From positions 1-61,488 of the forward strand of contig NZ_WOTD01000014.1 in assembly GCF_011516885.1 (NCBI RefSeq): a DNA stretch of 61,488 nt, written 5' to 3'. This document shows, piece after piece, positions 53,869 through 61,488 of this stretch. Position 1 is the stretch's first letter. Each line of letters starts with the position of its first letter. The notes under the pieces are model-generated. The model saw nothing but the letters and a program-made list of their open reading frames with translations. It did not search any database and had not been told where the DNA came from. Made by a program: the position numbers and the translations under genes. The stretch is from Acetobacter lambici. Lineage in GTDB: Bacteria > Pseudomonadota > Alphaproteobacteria > Acetobacterales > Acetobacteraceae.

Positions 53869-55347
53869 GTGAGCAATCTCGGTTTCCGTCCAGAAGATGT
53901 GGTGTTGCCAGTCGGGCATTTTCTGGCAGGCAGGCTTGTTTCCGGCCCTGCGGATATTCCCGTAACCAGCCCTGGGAATGGTCGCGTCATAGCCGGTTTG
54001 CCAGAAGCCGGAGCAGATATTGTAGATGAGGCAGCACAAACTGCTGCCCGCGTGCAGCGCCAGAGCGGGTGGGCCACCTGTGCCCCCCGCGAGCGCGCCC
54101 GGGTCATGCGCCGCTGGGCTGATCTGGTTGAACGCAACGCAACCGAACTGGCGCGCCTGGAAACTGTGTGCTCCACCCGCCCCATAGCCCAGACCCTTGG
54201 TTGGGACATTCCTTTCCTTGCCGAAGGAATAAGGTTTTTTGCAGAATACTGCGATAAAGTCGGAGGGGACGTAGCAGCCACGGCTACCAATCTGCTGGGA
54301 ATGACCGTGTATGAACCTTATGGGGTTACTGGTGCAATTGCGCCGTGGAATTTCCCTCTGGTCATGGCAAGCTGGAAAGTGGTGCCTGCACTGGCGGCAG
54401 GCAATGGCACGGTGCTCAAACCCTCGGAGATGACACCGTTTTCAGCCGTCAGGCTGGCCGAACTTGCGGTGGAAGCCGGGATTCCCGTAGGGCTGTTCAA
54501 TGTTGTGCAGGGTACCGGGCTTGCCACGGGGGAACCCATTTGCCGGCATGGCGCAATTGGCAAGCTGAGTTTTACCGGCTCCACCCGCACCGGCATTGCG
54601 GTGATGAAAGCTGCTGCGGAAAGTGGCCCAAAACCCGTAACGCTGGAACTGGGGGGCAAAAGCCCGCAACTGGTTTTTGATGATATTCCCTGCGTGAATG
54701 AGGTCGCGGACCGTATTTTTCGTGCATTTACGGGGAATGCCGGGCAGGTTTGCGTAACCGGCTCCCGCCTTATTGTGCAACGGGGTGTTGCTGATGCCCT
54801 GATCGCAGCCCTGACCGCCCGATGTGGGGAGGTTGTGGCGCTGGCTCCATGGGATGCCGCAGCCTCTTACTCGCCCATTATTTCGGAAACACAGGCGCAG
54901 CGTATTCTTGCATTGGTGCAGGGCAGTGTAAGCTCTGGAGCGCAAGAGCTTGTCGCGTGCAGGCGCATGGATGCGCCAACAGGTGGGGTTTTTCTCTCCC
55001 CCGGTATGGCGATGGTCCAGAATGTCGAATGTGCTTTGTGGCAGGAAGAAGTCTTTGGCCCTGTGCTGGCCATACAGGTTTTTGATGAGGATGATGAGGC
55101 CTTTGCTCTGGCTGAACACCCCGTCTACGGGCTGGCCTCTGGAGTGCATACCGCCTCACTTTCTCGCGCCATGCGTGCCATTCGTACGCTCAGGGCTGGC
55201 ACGGTCTGGGTCAACCGTTATGGCCGTTCTTCGGATTTTGTTATTCCAACAGGCGGTTTTGGCGGTTCAGGTATTGGCAAGGACCTCGGGCGGCAGGCGT
55301 TCGAGGCTAACCTTCGCCTAAAAAGTGTTCTGATGGCAGCGGAGTAA
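53869..55347 (+). CDS. Aldehyde dehydrogenase family protein
   Basis: 492 residues from a GTG. It has GVTGAIAPWNFPLVMASWK, KPSEMTPFSAVRLAE, FTGSTRTGIAVM, the general base Glu in TLELGGKSPQLVF, and the catalytic Cys in GNAGQVCVTGSRL. It is a typical NAD(P)-dependent aldehyde dehydrogenase, possibly of an aminoaldehyde or betaine-aldehyde-like substrate. It leads the plus-strand unit with the amidohydrolase, the next start being two bases after its stop. Likely to oxidise the aldehyde produced by the neighbouring aminotransferase or oxidases. Confidence 0.9.
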   Translation: MSNLGFRPEDVVLPVGHFLAGRLVSGPADIPVTSPGNGRVIAGLPEAGADIVDEAAQTAARVQRQSGWATCAPRERARVMRRWADLVERNATELARLETVCSTRPIAQTLGWDIPFLAEGIRFFAEYCDKVGGDVAATATNLLGMTVYEPYGVTGAIAPWNFPLVMASWKVVPALAAGNGTVLKPSEMTPFSAVRLAELAVEAGIPVGLFNVVQGTGLATGEPICRHGAIGKLSFTGSTRTGIAVMKAAAESGPKPVTLELGGKSPQLVFDDIPCVNEVADRIFRAFTGNAGQVCVTGSRLIVQRGVADALIAALTARCGEVVALAPWDAAASYSPIISETQAQRILALVQGSVSSGAQELVACRRMDAPTGGVFLSPGMAMVQNVECALWQEEVFGPVLAIQVFDEDDEAFALAEHPVYGLASGVHTASLSRAMRAIRTLRAGTVWVNRYGRSSDFVIPTGGFGGSGIGKDLGRQAFEANLRLKSVLMAAE

Positions 55348-55348
55348 A

Positions 55349-56524
55349 GTGGCAATGAAGCCATTGGCTGTGGATACGACCTTTCTGGCCGAATTGCGCA
55401 GGGATTTACATACCCACCCCGAGCTCAGGTTCGAGGAGCAAAGAACTGCCGCTGTTGTAGCACAACATTTGCAGAATTTTGGTTACATGCCACACACCGG
55501 CCTTGCCCGTACAGGAGTTGTCGCCACGTTGGACACAGGCCGTGCAGGCCCGGCCATTATGCTACGTGCCGACATGGACGCCCTACCAGTGAGTGAAGCA
55601 GGGCAGGTTCCGTGGGCATCATGCAATCCCGGGGTCATGCATGCCTGTGGGCATGATGGACACACGGCCATGCTGCTGGGGGCCGCCGCATTGCTTAAGG
55701 CAGACCCACCACCGTGCGGCAAAATCTACTTTGTGTTCCAACCTGCCGAAGAGGGCGGGGCAGGGGCGCAGGTTATGATAGATGAAGGTCTGTTCGACCT
55801 GTTTCCCACCGATTACTGCTTTGGCCTGCACAACTGGCCGGGTCTGGAGGCAGGTCGGCTTGGTGTGCGTACAGGCCCGATCATGGCCGGGGGCTGGCGC
55901 TTTGCCATTCGGATTACCGGTAAAGGCTCACATGCCGCCCAGCCGCATATGGGCACGGACCCACTGACCATAGGCGCGGCTTTGGTGCAGGAGGCCCAGT
56001 TACTGGTTGCCCGTCGCACGGACCCGGTTATTCCTGCGGTGTTATCGTTCTGTATTTTTGATGCAGGAACGACGGATAATATATTGCCAGAAACCGCAAG
56101 GCTGGCGGGTACCCTGCGGGCCTTAGACCCGTTGGTTCTGAATGAACTCAAGGATGGCCTCCAACGCCTGTGCGACGGGCTTGGGGTGGCTCATGGTGTT
56201 GATATAGATGTAAATTTTCATCAACCCTATCCGGTTACTGTTAACGAACACCGCGCAACCCAGATTGCACGCCAGGCCATGCAGGCGCTTGAGGTGCAAT
56301 TGGGTGGTCCAGCACCGGATATGGATATTGCTCCCAGTCTGGCATCTGAGGATTTTGGCTTCATGCTGCAAAAAAAATCTGGTGCCTATGCCATGATCGG
56401 CAATGGAGAGTCCCACAAACTCCATTCACCTGATTATGATTTTGATGATTCAATCATAACCCGTGGCGTGCGTTACTGGCATCAACTCGCCCATACATGT
56501 GCCGCAGCAGGGCATGCGGCCTGA
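55349..56524 (+). CDS. M20 family metallo-amidohydrolase (hippurate hydrolase-like)
   Basis: 391 residues; GTG at 55349, with ATG at 55355 as an alternative. It has RRDLHTHPELRFEE, MRADMDALPVSE, GVMHACGHDGHTAMLLG with metal ligands, and FQPAEEGGAGAQVMIDEGLF with the catalytic Glu. The C-terminal ASEDFGFMLQ region completes the M20 aminoacylase/hippurate hydrolase pattern. It releases an amino acid from an N-acyl conjugate. Beside an ABC peptide/opine importer it may deconjugate the imported compound. Confidence 0.92.
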   Translation: MAMKPLAVDTTFLAELRRDLHTHPELRFEEQRTAAVVAQHLQNFGYMPHTGLARTGVVATLDTGRAGPAIMLRADMDALPVSEAGQVPWASCNPGVMHACGHDGHTAMLLGAAALLKADPPPCGKIYFVFQPAEEGGAGAQVMIDEGLFDLFPTDYCFGLHNWPGLEAGRLGVRTGPIMAGGWRFAIRITGKGSHAAQPHMGTDPLTIGAALVQEAQLLVARRTDPVIPAVLSFCIFDAGTTDNILPETARLAGTLRALDPLVLNELKDGLQRLCDGLGVAHGVDIDVNFHQPYPVTVNEHRATQIARQAMQALEVQLGGPAPDMDIAPSLASEDFGFMLQKKSGAYAMIGNGESHKLHSPDYDFDDSIITRGVRYWHQLAHTCAAAGHAA

Positions 56525-56570
56525 TTGAAAAATCATACGTTTTTGGTTCTAGTTGTAAGGATAAATCCGC

Positions 56571-57638
56571 GTGAAAACTTATGATATCGCTGTTATTCCG
56601 GGGGATGGCATTGGCACGGAAGTGATGCCACAAGCCCTGAGCGTGCTGGAACGTGTGGCGGAAGTCTGTGATTTTGGAATAAAGTTCCGGCATTATGACT
56701 GGAATTGTGAAACATGGTTGCGCACCGGGCAGATGATGCCAAAGGACGGCATAGACCAACTTTCGCAAAGTGATTCCATTTTGCTGGGAGCTGTCGGTTT
56801 TCCATCCGTGCCGGATCATATTTCGCTCTGGGGGCTGCTTATTCCTATCCGGCGTGAATTCCACCAATACGTCAACCTGCGGCCGGTCAGACTTTTGCCG
56901 GGTATTCCTTGCCCCTTGGCAAACAAAAAACCCGGAGACATCGACTTCTGGATTGTACGTGAAAACTGCGAAGGCGAGTATTCCCAGATCGGAGGCGTGT
57001 TTGGTGAGGGCACTCCGTCTGAAGGGGCAATGCAGACAGCCGTATTTACCCGTTACGGCACGGACCGGATTCTACGTTACGCATTCGAATACGCGCGTAA
57101 ACTGGGACGTCCGCATGTAACGTCAGCTACCAAATCGAACGGTCTGTTCCACTCCATGCCCTATTGGGATTCCCGGTTTGAGGCAATTGGCAAGGACTAT
57201 CCGGACGTGCGGATGGACCAGTACCATATTGATATTCTGGCCGCGCGGTTTGTCATGTCTCCCGAACGATTTGATGTGGTCGTCGGTAGTAACCTGTTTG
57301 GCGATATTCTGTCCGACCTTGGACCAGGCATTACAGGCACCATTGCCGTGGCACCATCGGCCAATATTAATCCCGAACGTGCCTATCCCTCCATGTTTGA
57401 GCCGGTGCATGGTTCCGCGCCCGATATTGCTGGCAGGTTTATAGCTAATCCTGTTGGGCAGATATGGGCTGCAGCCATGATGCTCGAGCATCTGGGAGAA
57501 CCAGAAGCTGCTGGTCTGGTAATGCAGGCCATTGAAAAAACGTTGGAAAACCCGGAAACGCCTCGCACACCAGATATGGGCGGCACAGCCGGAACGCGTG
57601 AACTTGGCGCAGCCATCATGCAGAGCATTCCCGGCTAA
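56571..57638 (+). CDS. ttuC: Tartrate dehydrogenase/decarboxylase-type beta-decarboxylating dehydrogenase
   Basis: 355 residues from a GTG with AAGGA upstream. The N-terminus YDIAVIPGDGIGTEVMPQAL and HISLWGLLIPIRREFHQYVN match the isocitrate/isopropylmalate dehydrogenase family, with VRENCEGEYSQIGG and VGSNLFGDILSDLGPGITGT containing the metal- and NAD-binding residues. The overall pattern is that of tartrate dehydrogenase, which also acts on malate-like substrates. It follows the amidohydrolase gene by 46 bp and is closed by a hairpin terminator. Confidence 0.9.
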   Translation: MKTYDIAVIPGDGIGTEVMPQALSVLERVAEVCDFGIKFRHYDWNCETWLRTGQMMPKDGIDQLSQSDSILLGAVGFPSVPDHISLWGLLIPIRREFHQYVNLRPVRLLPGIPCPLANKKPGDIDFWIVRENCEGEYSQIGGVFGEGTPSEGAMQTAVFTRYGTDRILRYAFEYARKLGRPHVTSATKSNGLFHSMPYWDSRFEAIGKDYPDVRMDQYHIDILAARFVMSPERFDVVVGSNLFGDILSDLGPGITGTIAVAPSANINPERAYPSMFEPVHGSAPDIAGRFIANPVGQIWAAAMMLEHLGEPEAAGLVMQAIEKTLENPETPRTPDMGGTAGTRELGAAIMQSIPG

Positions 57639-57657
57639 GGAGCGCAAACGCTCGGCT

Positions 57658-57692
57658 CACTCCCACAGGCACTCATGTGCAATGTGGGAGTG
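57658..57692. terminator. Hairpin between convergent tartrate dehydrogenase and cyclodeaminase-like genes
   Basis: CACTCCCACA (57658-57667) pairs perfectly with TGTGGGAGTG (57683-57692) around a 15-base loop. It lies between convergent stop codons at 57638 and 57701 but lacks a long T-run, so it is probably bidirectional but weaker than the terminator at 39262. Confidence 0.7.
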
Positions 57693-57700
57693 GTCTTGCC

Positions 57701-58594
57701 TTAATCAGGTGCTACAACCCGGCAGGCAGCCAAGTCCCACGCTGCACATCCCACGGATTTAAAAAAAATCGCCTGCCCCGTAGGGGGTGGGGTGTGCATA
57801 GCCGAAGCGAGGGAGTGCACACATGACCAATCCACCCCGGCCTGTATCAGGTCTCCTGCCTCACTTGGCGCACCGATTGGATCATCAACATAAAGCCGAC
57901 TGGCGTGAACAACGCGCGGCCCAACTTCGATCATATCTGGCCGAAAAGCGCCAACACCAATAATCAGGCAGTCTGGGGTTGGTTGTTCGTCATAAAGGCA
58001 ATGCCTGCTTGGCGTAACAGTAATGACGACATCAAAATTTTTGTCATCCGGGTGTGCAGGGTGCAGGTCAAGCGGCAGGGTTTTATGCCGTTCGCAAAAA
58101 TCTTTTGTCCGATCAGATGTCCTCCCACGCACCATTACCGTGGTTTGAGGGTGCAAGCTGGCAAAGGCGGCACAATGGGCGCTGGCCTGTGCGCCTGTGC
58201 CAATAAGCAACACTTTTTTTGTGGGGTTACGGGCCAACAACCGTATGCCCAACATGCTGATACCAGCAGTACGGCGCATGGTGACTGTAGGCCCATCCAG
58301 TGAGAACAGGAGGTCGCCTGTTCTCGCATCCGCGCAGGTCACTTGCCCCTGAATGGTCGGGCGGGTAGTTCCTGCATTATCCGGGCAAATGGTTAACAGT
58401 TTGGTCACCAGTATATCTGCGCTTGCGCAGGGCATAGCCATAAGTAGCCCTGTACCTTTGGGCGCGCCCACAACGGCACGTTCAGGGCATATTATGTCGC
58501 CATTGGCATAATCCTGCACTGTTAGCGCCAGTCTATCGACCAGTGCAGCAAAGGGCAGCAGTTCGGCAGTTTGGGTTGCGGAATAGTGTTTCAT
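57701..58594 (-). CDS. Ornithine cyclodeaminase / mu-crystallin family protein
   Basis: 297 residues from the ATG at 58594 (a TTG at 58612 is also in frame). It has TKLLTICPDNAGTTRPTIQG, the Arg/Lys pattern of the substrate site, and the NAD-binding loop VLLIGTGAQASAHCAAFASL; CLIIGVGAFRPDMIEVGP and VHASRLYVDD follow. The family includes ornithine cyclodeaminase, alanine dehydrogenase and delta1-pyrroline-2-carboxylate reductase; the last would suit hydroxyproline-type breakdown. It lies on the strand opposite the catabolic unit, downstream of an ABC-F gene with a 50-bp gap. Confidence 0.88.
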   Translation of the reverse strand: MKHYSATQTAELLPFAALVDRLALTVQDYANGDIICPERAVVGAPKGTGLLMAMPCASADILVTKLLTICPDNAGTTRPTIQGQVTCADARTGDLLFSLDGPTVTMRRTAGISMLGIRLLARNPTKKVLLIGTGAQASAHCAAFASLHPQTTVMVRGRTSDRTKDFCERHKTLPLDLHPAHPDDKNFDVVITVTPSRHCLYDEQPTPDCLIIGVGAFRPDMIEVGPRVVHASRLYVDDPIGAPSEAGDLIQAGVDWSCVHSLASAMHTPPPTGQAIFFKSVGCAAWDLAACRVVAPD

Positions 58595-58644
58595 GTCCAG
58601 GGGGACTTTCAAACCGTGTGTTCTGGCAGGTTTATGCCGCAGGT

Positions 58645-60267
58645 CTATTCGTGTAGCCCCGGTGCCTCCCGGCCTGTTCGGGCGACATATTCCGTGTATC
58701 CGCCATCATACCGGTGCAGACCGTTAGGTGTGAGTTCCAGAACCCGGTTGGAAAGAGCCGCCAGAAAGTGCCGGTCATGCGAGACAAAAAGCATTGTTCC
58801 GTCATAATCCGCCAGAGCGGTAATCAGCATTTCCTTAGTGGCGATATCCAGATGGTTGGTCGGTTCGTCCAGCACCAGAAAATTGGGAGGGTCATACAGC
58901 ATTAACGCCATGACCAGCCGGGCTTTTTCTCCACCAGAAAGAACCCGACAGCTTTTATCAACATCATCCCCCGAAAAGCCGAATCCACCGGCCACTGTGC
59001 GCAGGGCACCCTGACTGGCAAGGGGAAAAGTGTCGTTCAGTGTTTCAAAAACTGTCCGGTCGCCGTCCAGCAGGTCCATGGCGTGCTGGGCAAAATAGCC
59101 CATTTTAACACTTCCGCCCAAGGTAACAGTGCCCGCATCTGGCTCTGTTGTGCCTGTAACCAGCTTGAGTAGGGTAGATTTGCCCGCACCATTCACACCC
59201 AGCACACAACAGCGCTCCTGCCGCCGGATCAACAGGTCTAGTCCTTTATAAATAACACGGCTTCCGTAACTTTTATCCACCCCCCGCAGGTTGACCACGG
59301 AATCCCCTGACCGTGGGGCCGGTGGGAATGTAAAGGACATGGCCTGCCTGCGTTTGGGCGGTTCCACGCGATCTATTTTGTCCAGCTTTTTGACCCGGCT
59401 TTGCACCTGTGCCGCATGGGAGGCACGGGCCTTGAACCGTTCTATAAAAGCAACTTCCTTGGCCAGCATGGCCTGCTGCCGGTCAAACTGGGCCTGCTGG
59501 TGTTTTTCGTTCAGGGCTCGCTGCTGTTCATAAAACTCGTAATCCCCTGTAAAGCTGGTCAGGGCACCGCCATCAATCTCGATCACCTTGTTGATGATCC
59601 GGTTCATGAAGGCCCGGTCATGGGACGTCATAAGCAGAGCGCCATCATACCCCGCCAGAAACTGCTCCAGCCAGATCAGACTTTCCAGATCAAGGTGGTT
59701 GCTTGGTTCGTCAAGCAACATCACATCGGGCTTCATCAGCAGGATGCGGGCAAGTGCAACACGCATTTTCCAGCCACCGGAAAGACGCCCCACGTCTCCG
59801 TCCATCATCTCCTGACTAAACCCCAGTCCGTGCAACACTTCCCGCGCACGGCCGTCCAGAGCGTAGCCGCCCAACTCCTCAAAACGGGCCTGAACCTCAC
59901 CAAACTGCTCTAGTATGGTGTCCAGTTCATCAAAGCGTTCGGGATCGGCCATGGCGGCTTCCAGCTTGCTCAGTTCTGCCCCCACCTCGGCTACGGGGCC
60001 AGCACCGTCCATGACCTCGGCTACCGCGCTGCGGCCTGCCATTTCCCCCACATCCTGATTAAAAAAGCCGACTGTAATACCCCGGTCGGTCAGGACGTGG
60101 CCTTCGTCTGGTTCCTCCTGCCCCGTGATCAGGCGGAACAATGTGGTCTTGCCCGCACCATTGGGGCCCACCAATCCAATTTTCTCGCCTTTTTGCAAGG
60201 CTGCGGAAGCCTCGATAAAGATCACGCGGTGACCGTTATATTTGCTAATGTTGTCGAGACGGATCAT
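58645..60267 (-). CDS. ABC-F family ATPase
   Basis: 540 residues from the ATG at 60267, preceded by CGAGG; the upstream frame to 60453 is not native. Two ATPase domains: Walker A GPNGAGKTTLF and GVNGAGKSTLL; signature LSGGWKMR and LSGGEKAR; Walker B VMLLDEPSN and FLVLDEPTN; with the Tyr/Gln-rich linker YEQQRALNEKHQQAQFDRQ between them, as in ABC-F proteins. There is no membrane part. These proteins act on ribosomes, in antibiotic protection or translation control. Confidence 0.93.
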   Translation of the reverse strand: MIRLDNISKYNGHRVIFIEASAALQKGEKIGLVGPNGAGKTTLFRLITGQEEPDEGHVLTDRGITVGFFNQDVGEMAGRSAVAEVMDGAGPVAEVGAELSKLEAAMADPERFDELDTILEQFGEVQARFEELGGYALDGRAREVLHGLGFSQEMMDGDVGRLSGGWKMRVALARILLMKPDVMLLDEPSNHLDLESLIWLEQFLAGYDGALLMTSHDRAFMNRIINKVIEIDGGALTSFTGDYEFYEQQRALNEKHQQAQFDRQQAMLAKEVAFIERFKARASHAAQVQSRVKKLDKIDRVEPPKRRQAMSFTFPPAPRSGDSVVNLRGVDKSYGSRVIYKGLDLLIRRQERCCVLGVNGAGKSTLLKLVTGTTEPDAGTVTLGGSVKMGYFAQHAMDLLDGDRTVFETLNDTFPLASQGALRTVAGGFGFSGDDVDKSCRVLSGGEKARLVMALMLYDPPNFLVLDEPTNHLDIATKEMLITALADYDGTMLFVSHDRHFLAALSNRVLELTPNGLHRYDGGYTEYVARTGREAPGLHE

Positions 60268-60469
60268 GGAACCTCGGTGACGCACGAGTAAGGGACTGGT
60301 AAAAACAAGCAGTCTTATTGCGTAACACCGGAGCTTCGTAAACTGCTGCGGGTATTCAGTTTTGCGCACGCCGGTCTGGAACGGGGTTTGAACGCACAAA
60401 AATGGCGGCTCTATGTATGATTGGGAGGTGTTGAGCACGCTCCTATCATGCACAGGCCGCCATCTGAGA

Positions 60470-60492
60470 CCATACCGGCTTTACCGGCATGG
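60470..60492. terminator. Hairpin after the encapsulin gene
   Basis: CCATACCGG (60470-60478) and CCGGCATGG (60484-60492) form a stem with one G-U-type pair and a five-base loop. It is just after the encapsulin stop on the minus strand, without a T-run. The 230-bp gap to the ABC-F gene otherwise shows nothing. Confidence 0.4.
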
Positions 60493-60499
60493 TGAGTAA

Positions 60500-61312
60500 T
60501 CAGGCAGTGGTTGTGGAATGATCAAGGGTAACTGTGGCCTCGCTGGTCAACACACGGAACACAAAGCTTTCCTGAAGGTAGAGTTCCACAGTTTCCGCTG
60601 TGTGGCTCAGGTAACCAATCGACAGGTCCTGACCAATGTCCAGAACAAAATCCCCCCCACGCATGGAGACCACAAAAGCGCCTTCAAGTGCGGGTGCCCA
60701 GATGATTTTGCCGTCAATCATGCTTTCGATATGTTTGCGAACGGGGTAACCATCATCATCCCCACTGCTCACGGCCAGATGCGCCTGCGCTCCAAGCACA
60801 ACCGAATATGGGCCATTTACACCAGCCAGACGCAGGGCGTTCAGGGCTTCGGCAATAGCGTGGGGGTAATCCTTGGCCATGGGCGGGAGTTTAAGGTGCG
60901 GGTTGGACGTACCTTTACGCATGCCGCAAATGCCTGCGGCCTCAAAGCCATTGAAAATGGCGTGGTCCTCGGCAAAGGCAATTTTTTGGGCAGCATCCTT
61001 GACTGTCTGCCAGTCTGAATCCAGCGCTCCACGTTCGACTGCGTCAATTTCTTCGCGGGAGAGGGTAAAGGGAACACGCAGTTCAACCAGTGGCAGCACT
61101 TCGCGCTGCGTAGCGAGCACACCGTTGTCCGATGCGTCTATCTTTTTGCCACGCCCTGTTCCAACGCCTGCAAAAGCGGTGCCTTTAGGCTCAGGCGTAT
61201 CCACCACGCGGCGTCCTGCCAGATGGCGGCGGATGGTGCGGGAGGCTTCCTCCTCAATCTGGGACCATGCTTCGGCAGAAATCGGGGCAAGATGTTTGCG
61301 CAGGTTGTTCAT
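60500..61312 (-). CDS. enc: Family 1 encapsulin nanocompartment shell protein
   Basis: 270 residues, full family length. The N-terminus NNLRKHLAPISAEAWSQIEE, then EASRTIRRHLAGRRVVD, the segment VLPLVELRVPFTLSREEIDA, and AEDHAIFNG are characteristic of encapsulins (linocin M18 / CFP29 type), which adopt the HK97 capsid fold and self-assemble into a protein shell. The C-terminal domain (GDFVLDIGQDLSIGYLSHTA) is complete. An AAGGA site lies eight bases before the ATG. Encapsulins package an enzyme whose C-terminal peptide docks inside the shell; such a peptide is encoded just upstream, but its gene has been cut by an IS. There are no phage genes nearby, so a prophage capsid is unlikely. It may now be transcribed from the IS. 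Confidence 0.96.
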   Translation of the reverse strand: MNNLRKHLAPISAEAWSQIEEEASRTIRRHLAGRRVVDTPEPKGTAFAGVGTGRGKKIDASDNGVLATQREVLPLVELRVPFTLSREEIDAVERGALDSDWQTVKDAAQKIAFAEDHAIFNGFEAAGICGMRKGTSNPHLKLPPMAKDYPHAIAEALNALRLAGVNGPYSVVLGAQAHLAVSSGDDDGYPVRKHIESMIDGKIIWAPALEGAFVVSMRGGDFVLDIGQDLSIGYLSHTAETVELYLQESFVFRVLTSEATVTLDHSTTTA

Positions 61313-61323
61313 ATCAGGCGTCC

Positions 61324-61378
61324 TTAATTTTTTAATGATCCAATGCCAAGGGAACCGTCTTGCACTTCACGCGTCTCA
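61324..61378 (-). pseudogene. 3' remnant of an encapsulin cargo gene with cargo-loading peptide (DyP-type)
   Basis: Reading the minus strand from the IS boundary gives ETREVQDGSLGIGSLKN and a TAA stop, 11 bp before the encapsulin ATG. DGSLGIGSLK is the canonical C-terminal cargo-loading peptide of encapsulin-associated dye-decolorising peroxidases. Only 17 codons remain; codon 18 is a hybrid with IS DNA. The enzyme body, if still present, lies on the far side of the IS outside the window and would lack the docking peptide. Confidence 0.9.
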
Positions 61379-61488
61379 GAGCCTGAATCAGAAAGGGGTT
61401 TGATTGATTTTTCGCAGAACTCTGCGGATATGGGCAATCATCAACCACGCGTGGGATGACGAGATTGTTGCCTCGACATCCTTCGTGA
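61379..61488 (-). mobile_element. IS5-family insertion sequence end (partial)
   Basis: The element starts GAGCCTGAATCA at 61379 and runs off the window. TCA directly before it (61376-61378) fits a TNA target duplication. It carries the C-terminus of a transposase on the minus strand and sits inside the encapsulin cargo gene, 67 bp upstream of the encapsulin start. The terminus shares GAGCC with the IS at the left end, but the transposase tails differ. Confidence 0.8.
61388..61488 (-). CDS. IS5-family transposase, C-terminal fragment (5' end outside window)
   Basis: The minus-strand frame ends TKDVEATISSSHAWLMIAHI and about a dozen more residues before TGA at 61388. The KD-x-E...A-W-L-x-I-A-x-I pattern is the C-terminal helix of IS5-family DDE transposases (IS427/IS1031-like). 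The catalytic residues lie outside the window. Confidence 0.75.
   Translation of the reverse strand, partial: TKDVEATISSSHAWLMIAHIRRVLRKINQTPF

Noticed and set aside
58645..60453. Longer start for the ABC-F protein at 60453
   Set aside because: The extra 62 residues do not look like an ABC-F N-terminus; the ATG at 60267 has a ribosome site and starts the conserved domain.
60500..61312. Encapsulin gene as a prophage capsid gene
   Set aside because: No portal, protease, tail or integrase genes nearby, and the upstream cargo-loading peptide fits a nanocompartment operon.
60873..61403. A plus-strand ORF opposite the encapsulin gene
   Set aside because: It is antisense to a strongly conserved coding frame and resembles no protein.
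1..61488. CRISPR arrays, tRNA or rRNA genes
   Set aside because: I looked for regular repeats and cloverleaf-like or rRNA-like stretches in the non-coding parts and saw none; a tRNA/CRISPR program would be needed to exclude them completely.

Overview
The window looks like chromosomal DNA of an acetic acid bacterium (Acetobacteraceae, Acetobacter-like). The reasons are moderate-to-high GC coding DNA with AT-rich gaps, IS5-family insertion sequences of types common in that group, and a gene mix of an aryl-polyene-type pigment locus, a cyclic beta-glucan synthase remnant, an oleate hydratase remnant and many flavoprotein oxidases. This assignment is an inference from the sequence; no database was searched. 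Both ends lie inside insertion sequences, so the window resembles a contig or segment delimited by repeats.

Layout. 1-5.2 kb: an IS end cutting the 3' end of a secreted-protein gene, then a minus-strand group of a Tat-exported flavin amine-oxidase-like protein, a HAD type II hydrolase with an unusual 19-bp leader hairpin, and an MFS exporter. 5.2-8.4 kb: an AT-rich gap, a chemoreceptor and a tiny His-rich lipoprotein. 8.4-13.4 kb: an IS5-family element joins the 5' half of an oleate hydratase gene to the 5' third of a cyclic beta-1,2-glucan synthase gene. There is no target duplication, so this looks like an IS-mediated recombination scar. 13.4-16.9 kb: a small Cys-rich hypothetical, an exported glutaminase, a UPF0178 protein and a small secreted protein.

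17.0-29.3 kb: an aryl-polyene (APE)-type lipid/pigment cluster containing a methyltransferase, GT2 glycosyltransferase, inverted COG4648 membrane protein, one ACP, AMP-ligase/hotdog fusion, LpxL-type acyltransferase, LolA-like protein, MMPL exporter, ketosynthase, chain-length-factor-like partner, dehydratase, ketoreductase and halogenase-like flavoprotein. From the ACP onward the genes overlap or nearly touch. I see no second ACP, no second full ketosynthase and no aromatic ammonia lyase. 29.2-32.9 kb: a lipoprotein gene overlapping the cluster end tail-to-tail, an MFS gene broken at a run of nine G, and a bicupin.

33.2-58.6 kb: a long catabolic region. One unit (+) has a TonB receptor, HAD hydrolase, MFS importer and PuuB/DadA-like oxidase. 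A minus-strand block holds a hydroxyacid dehydrogenase, an Lrp-GNAT pair, succinate-semialdehyde dehydrogenase, a complete peptide/opine-type ABC importer, a HAD hydrolase, a two-flavoprotein plus 2Fe-2S dehydrogenase and a class III aminotransferase. A divergent plus-strand unit has an aldehyde dehydrogenase, M20 amidohydrolase and tartrate-dehydrogenase-like enzyme. Together they suggest uptake of conjugated amino acids, opines or polyamines, oxidative deamination, and aldehyde oxidation into central metabolism. The actual substrate cannot be read from sequence.

58.6-61.5 kb: an ABC-F protein and a family 1 encapsulin shell gene. Just upstream of the shell gene survive the last 17 codons of a cargo gene, including a canonical cargo-loading peptide. 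They are cut from their enzyme by an IS inserted in the cargo gene. This severed nanocompartment system is the most striking feature of the window.
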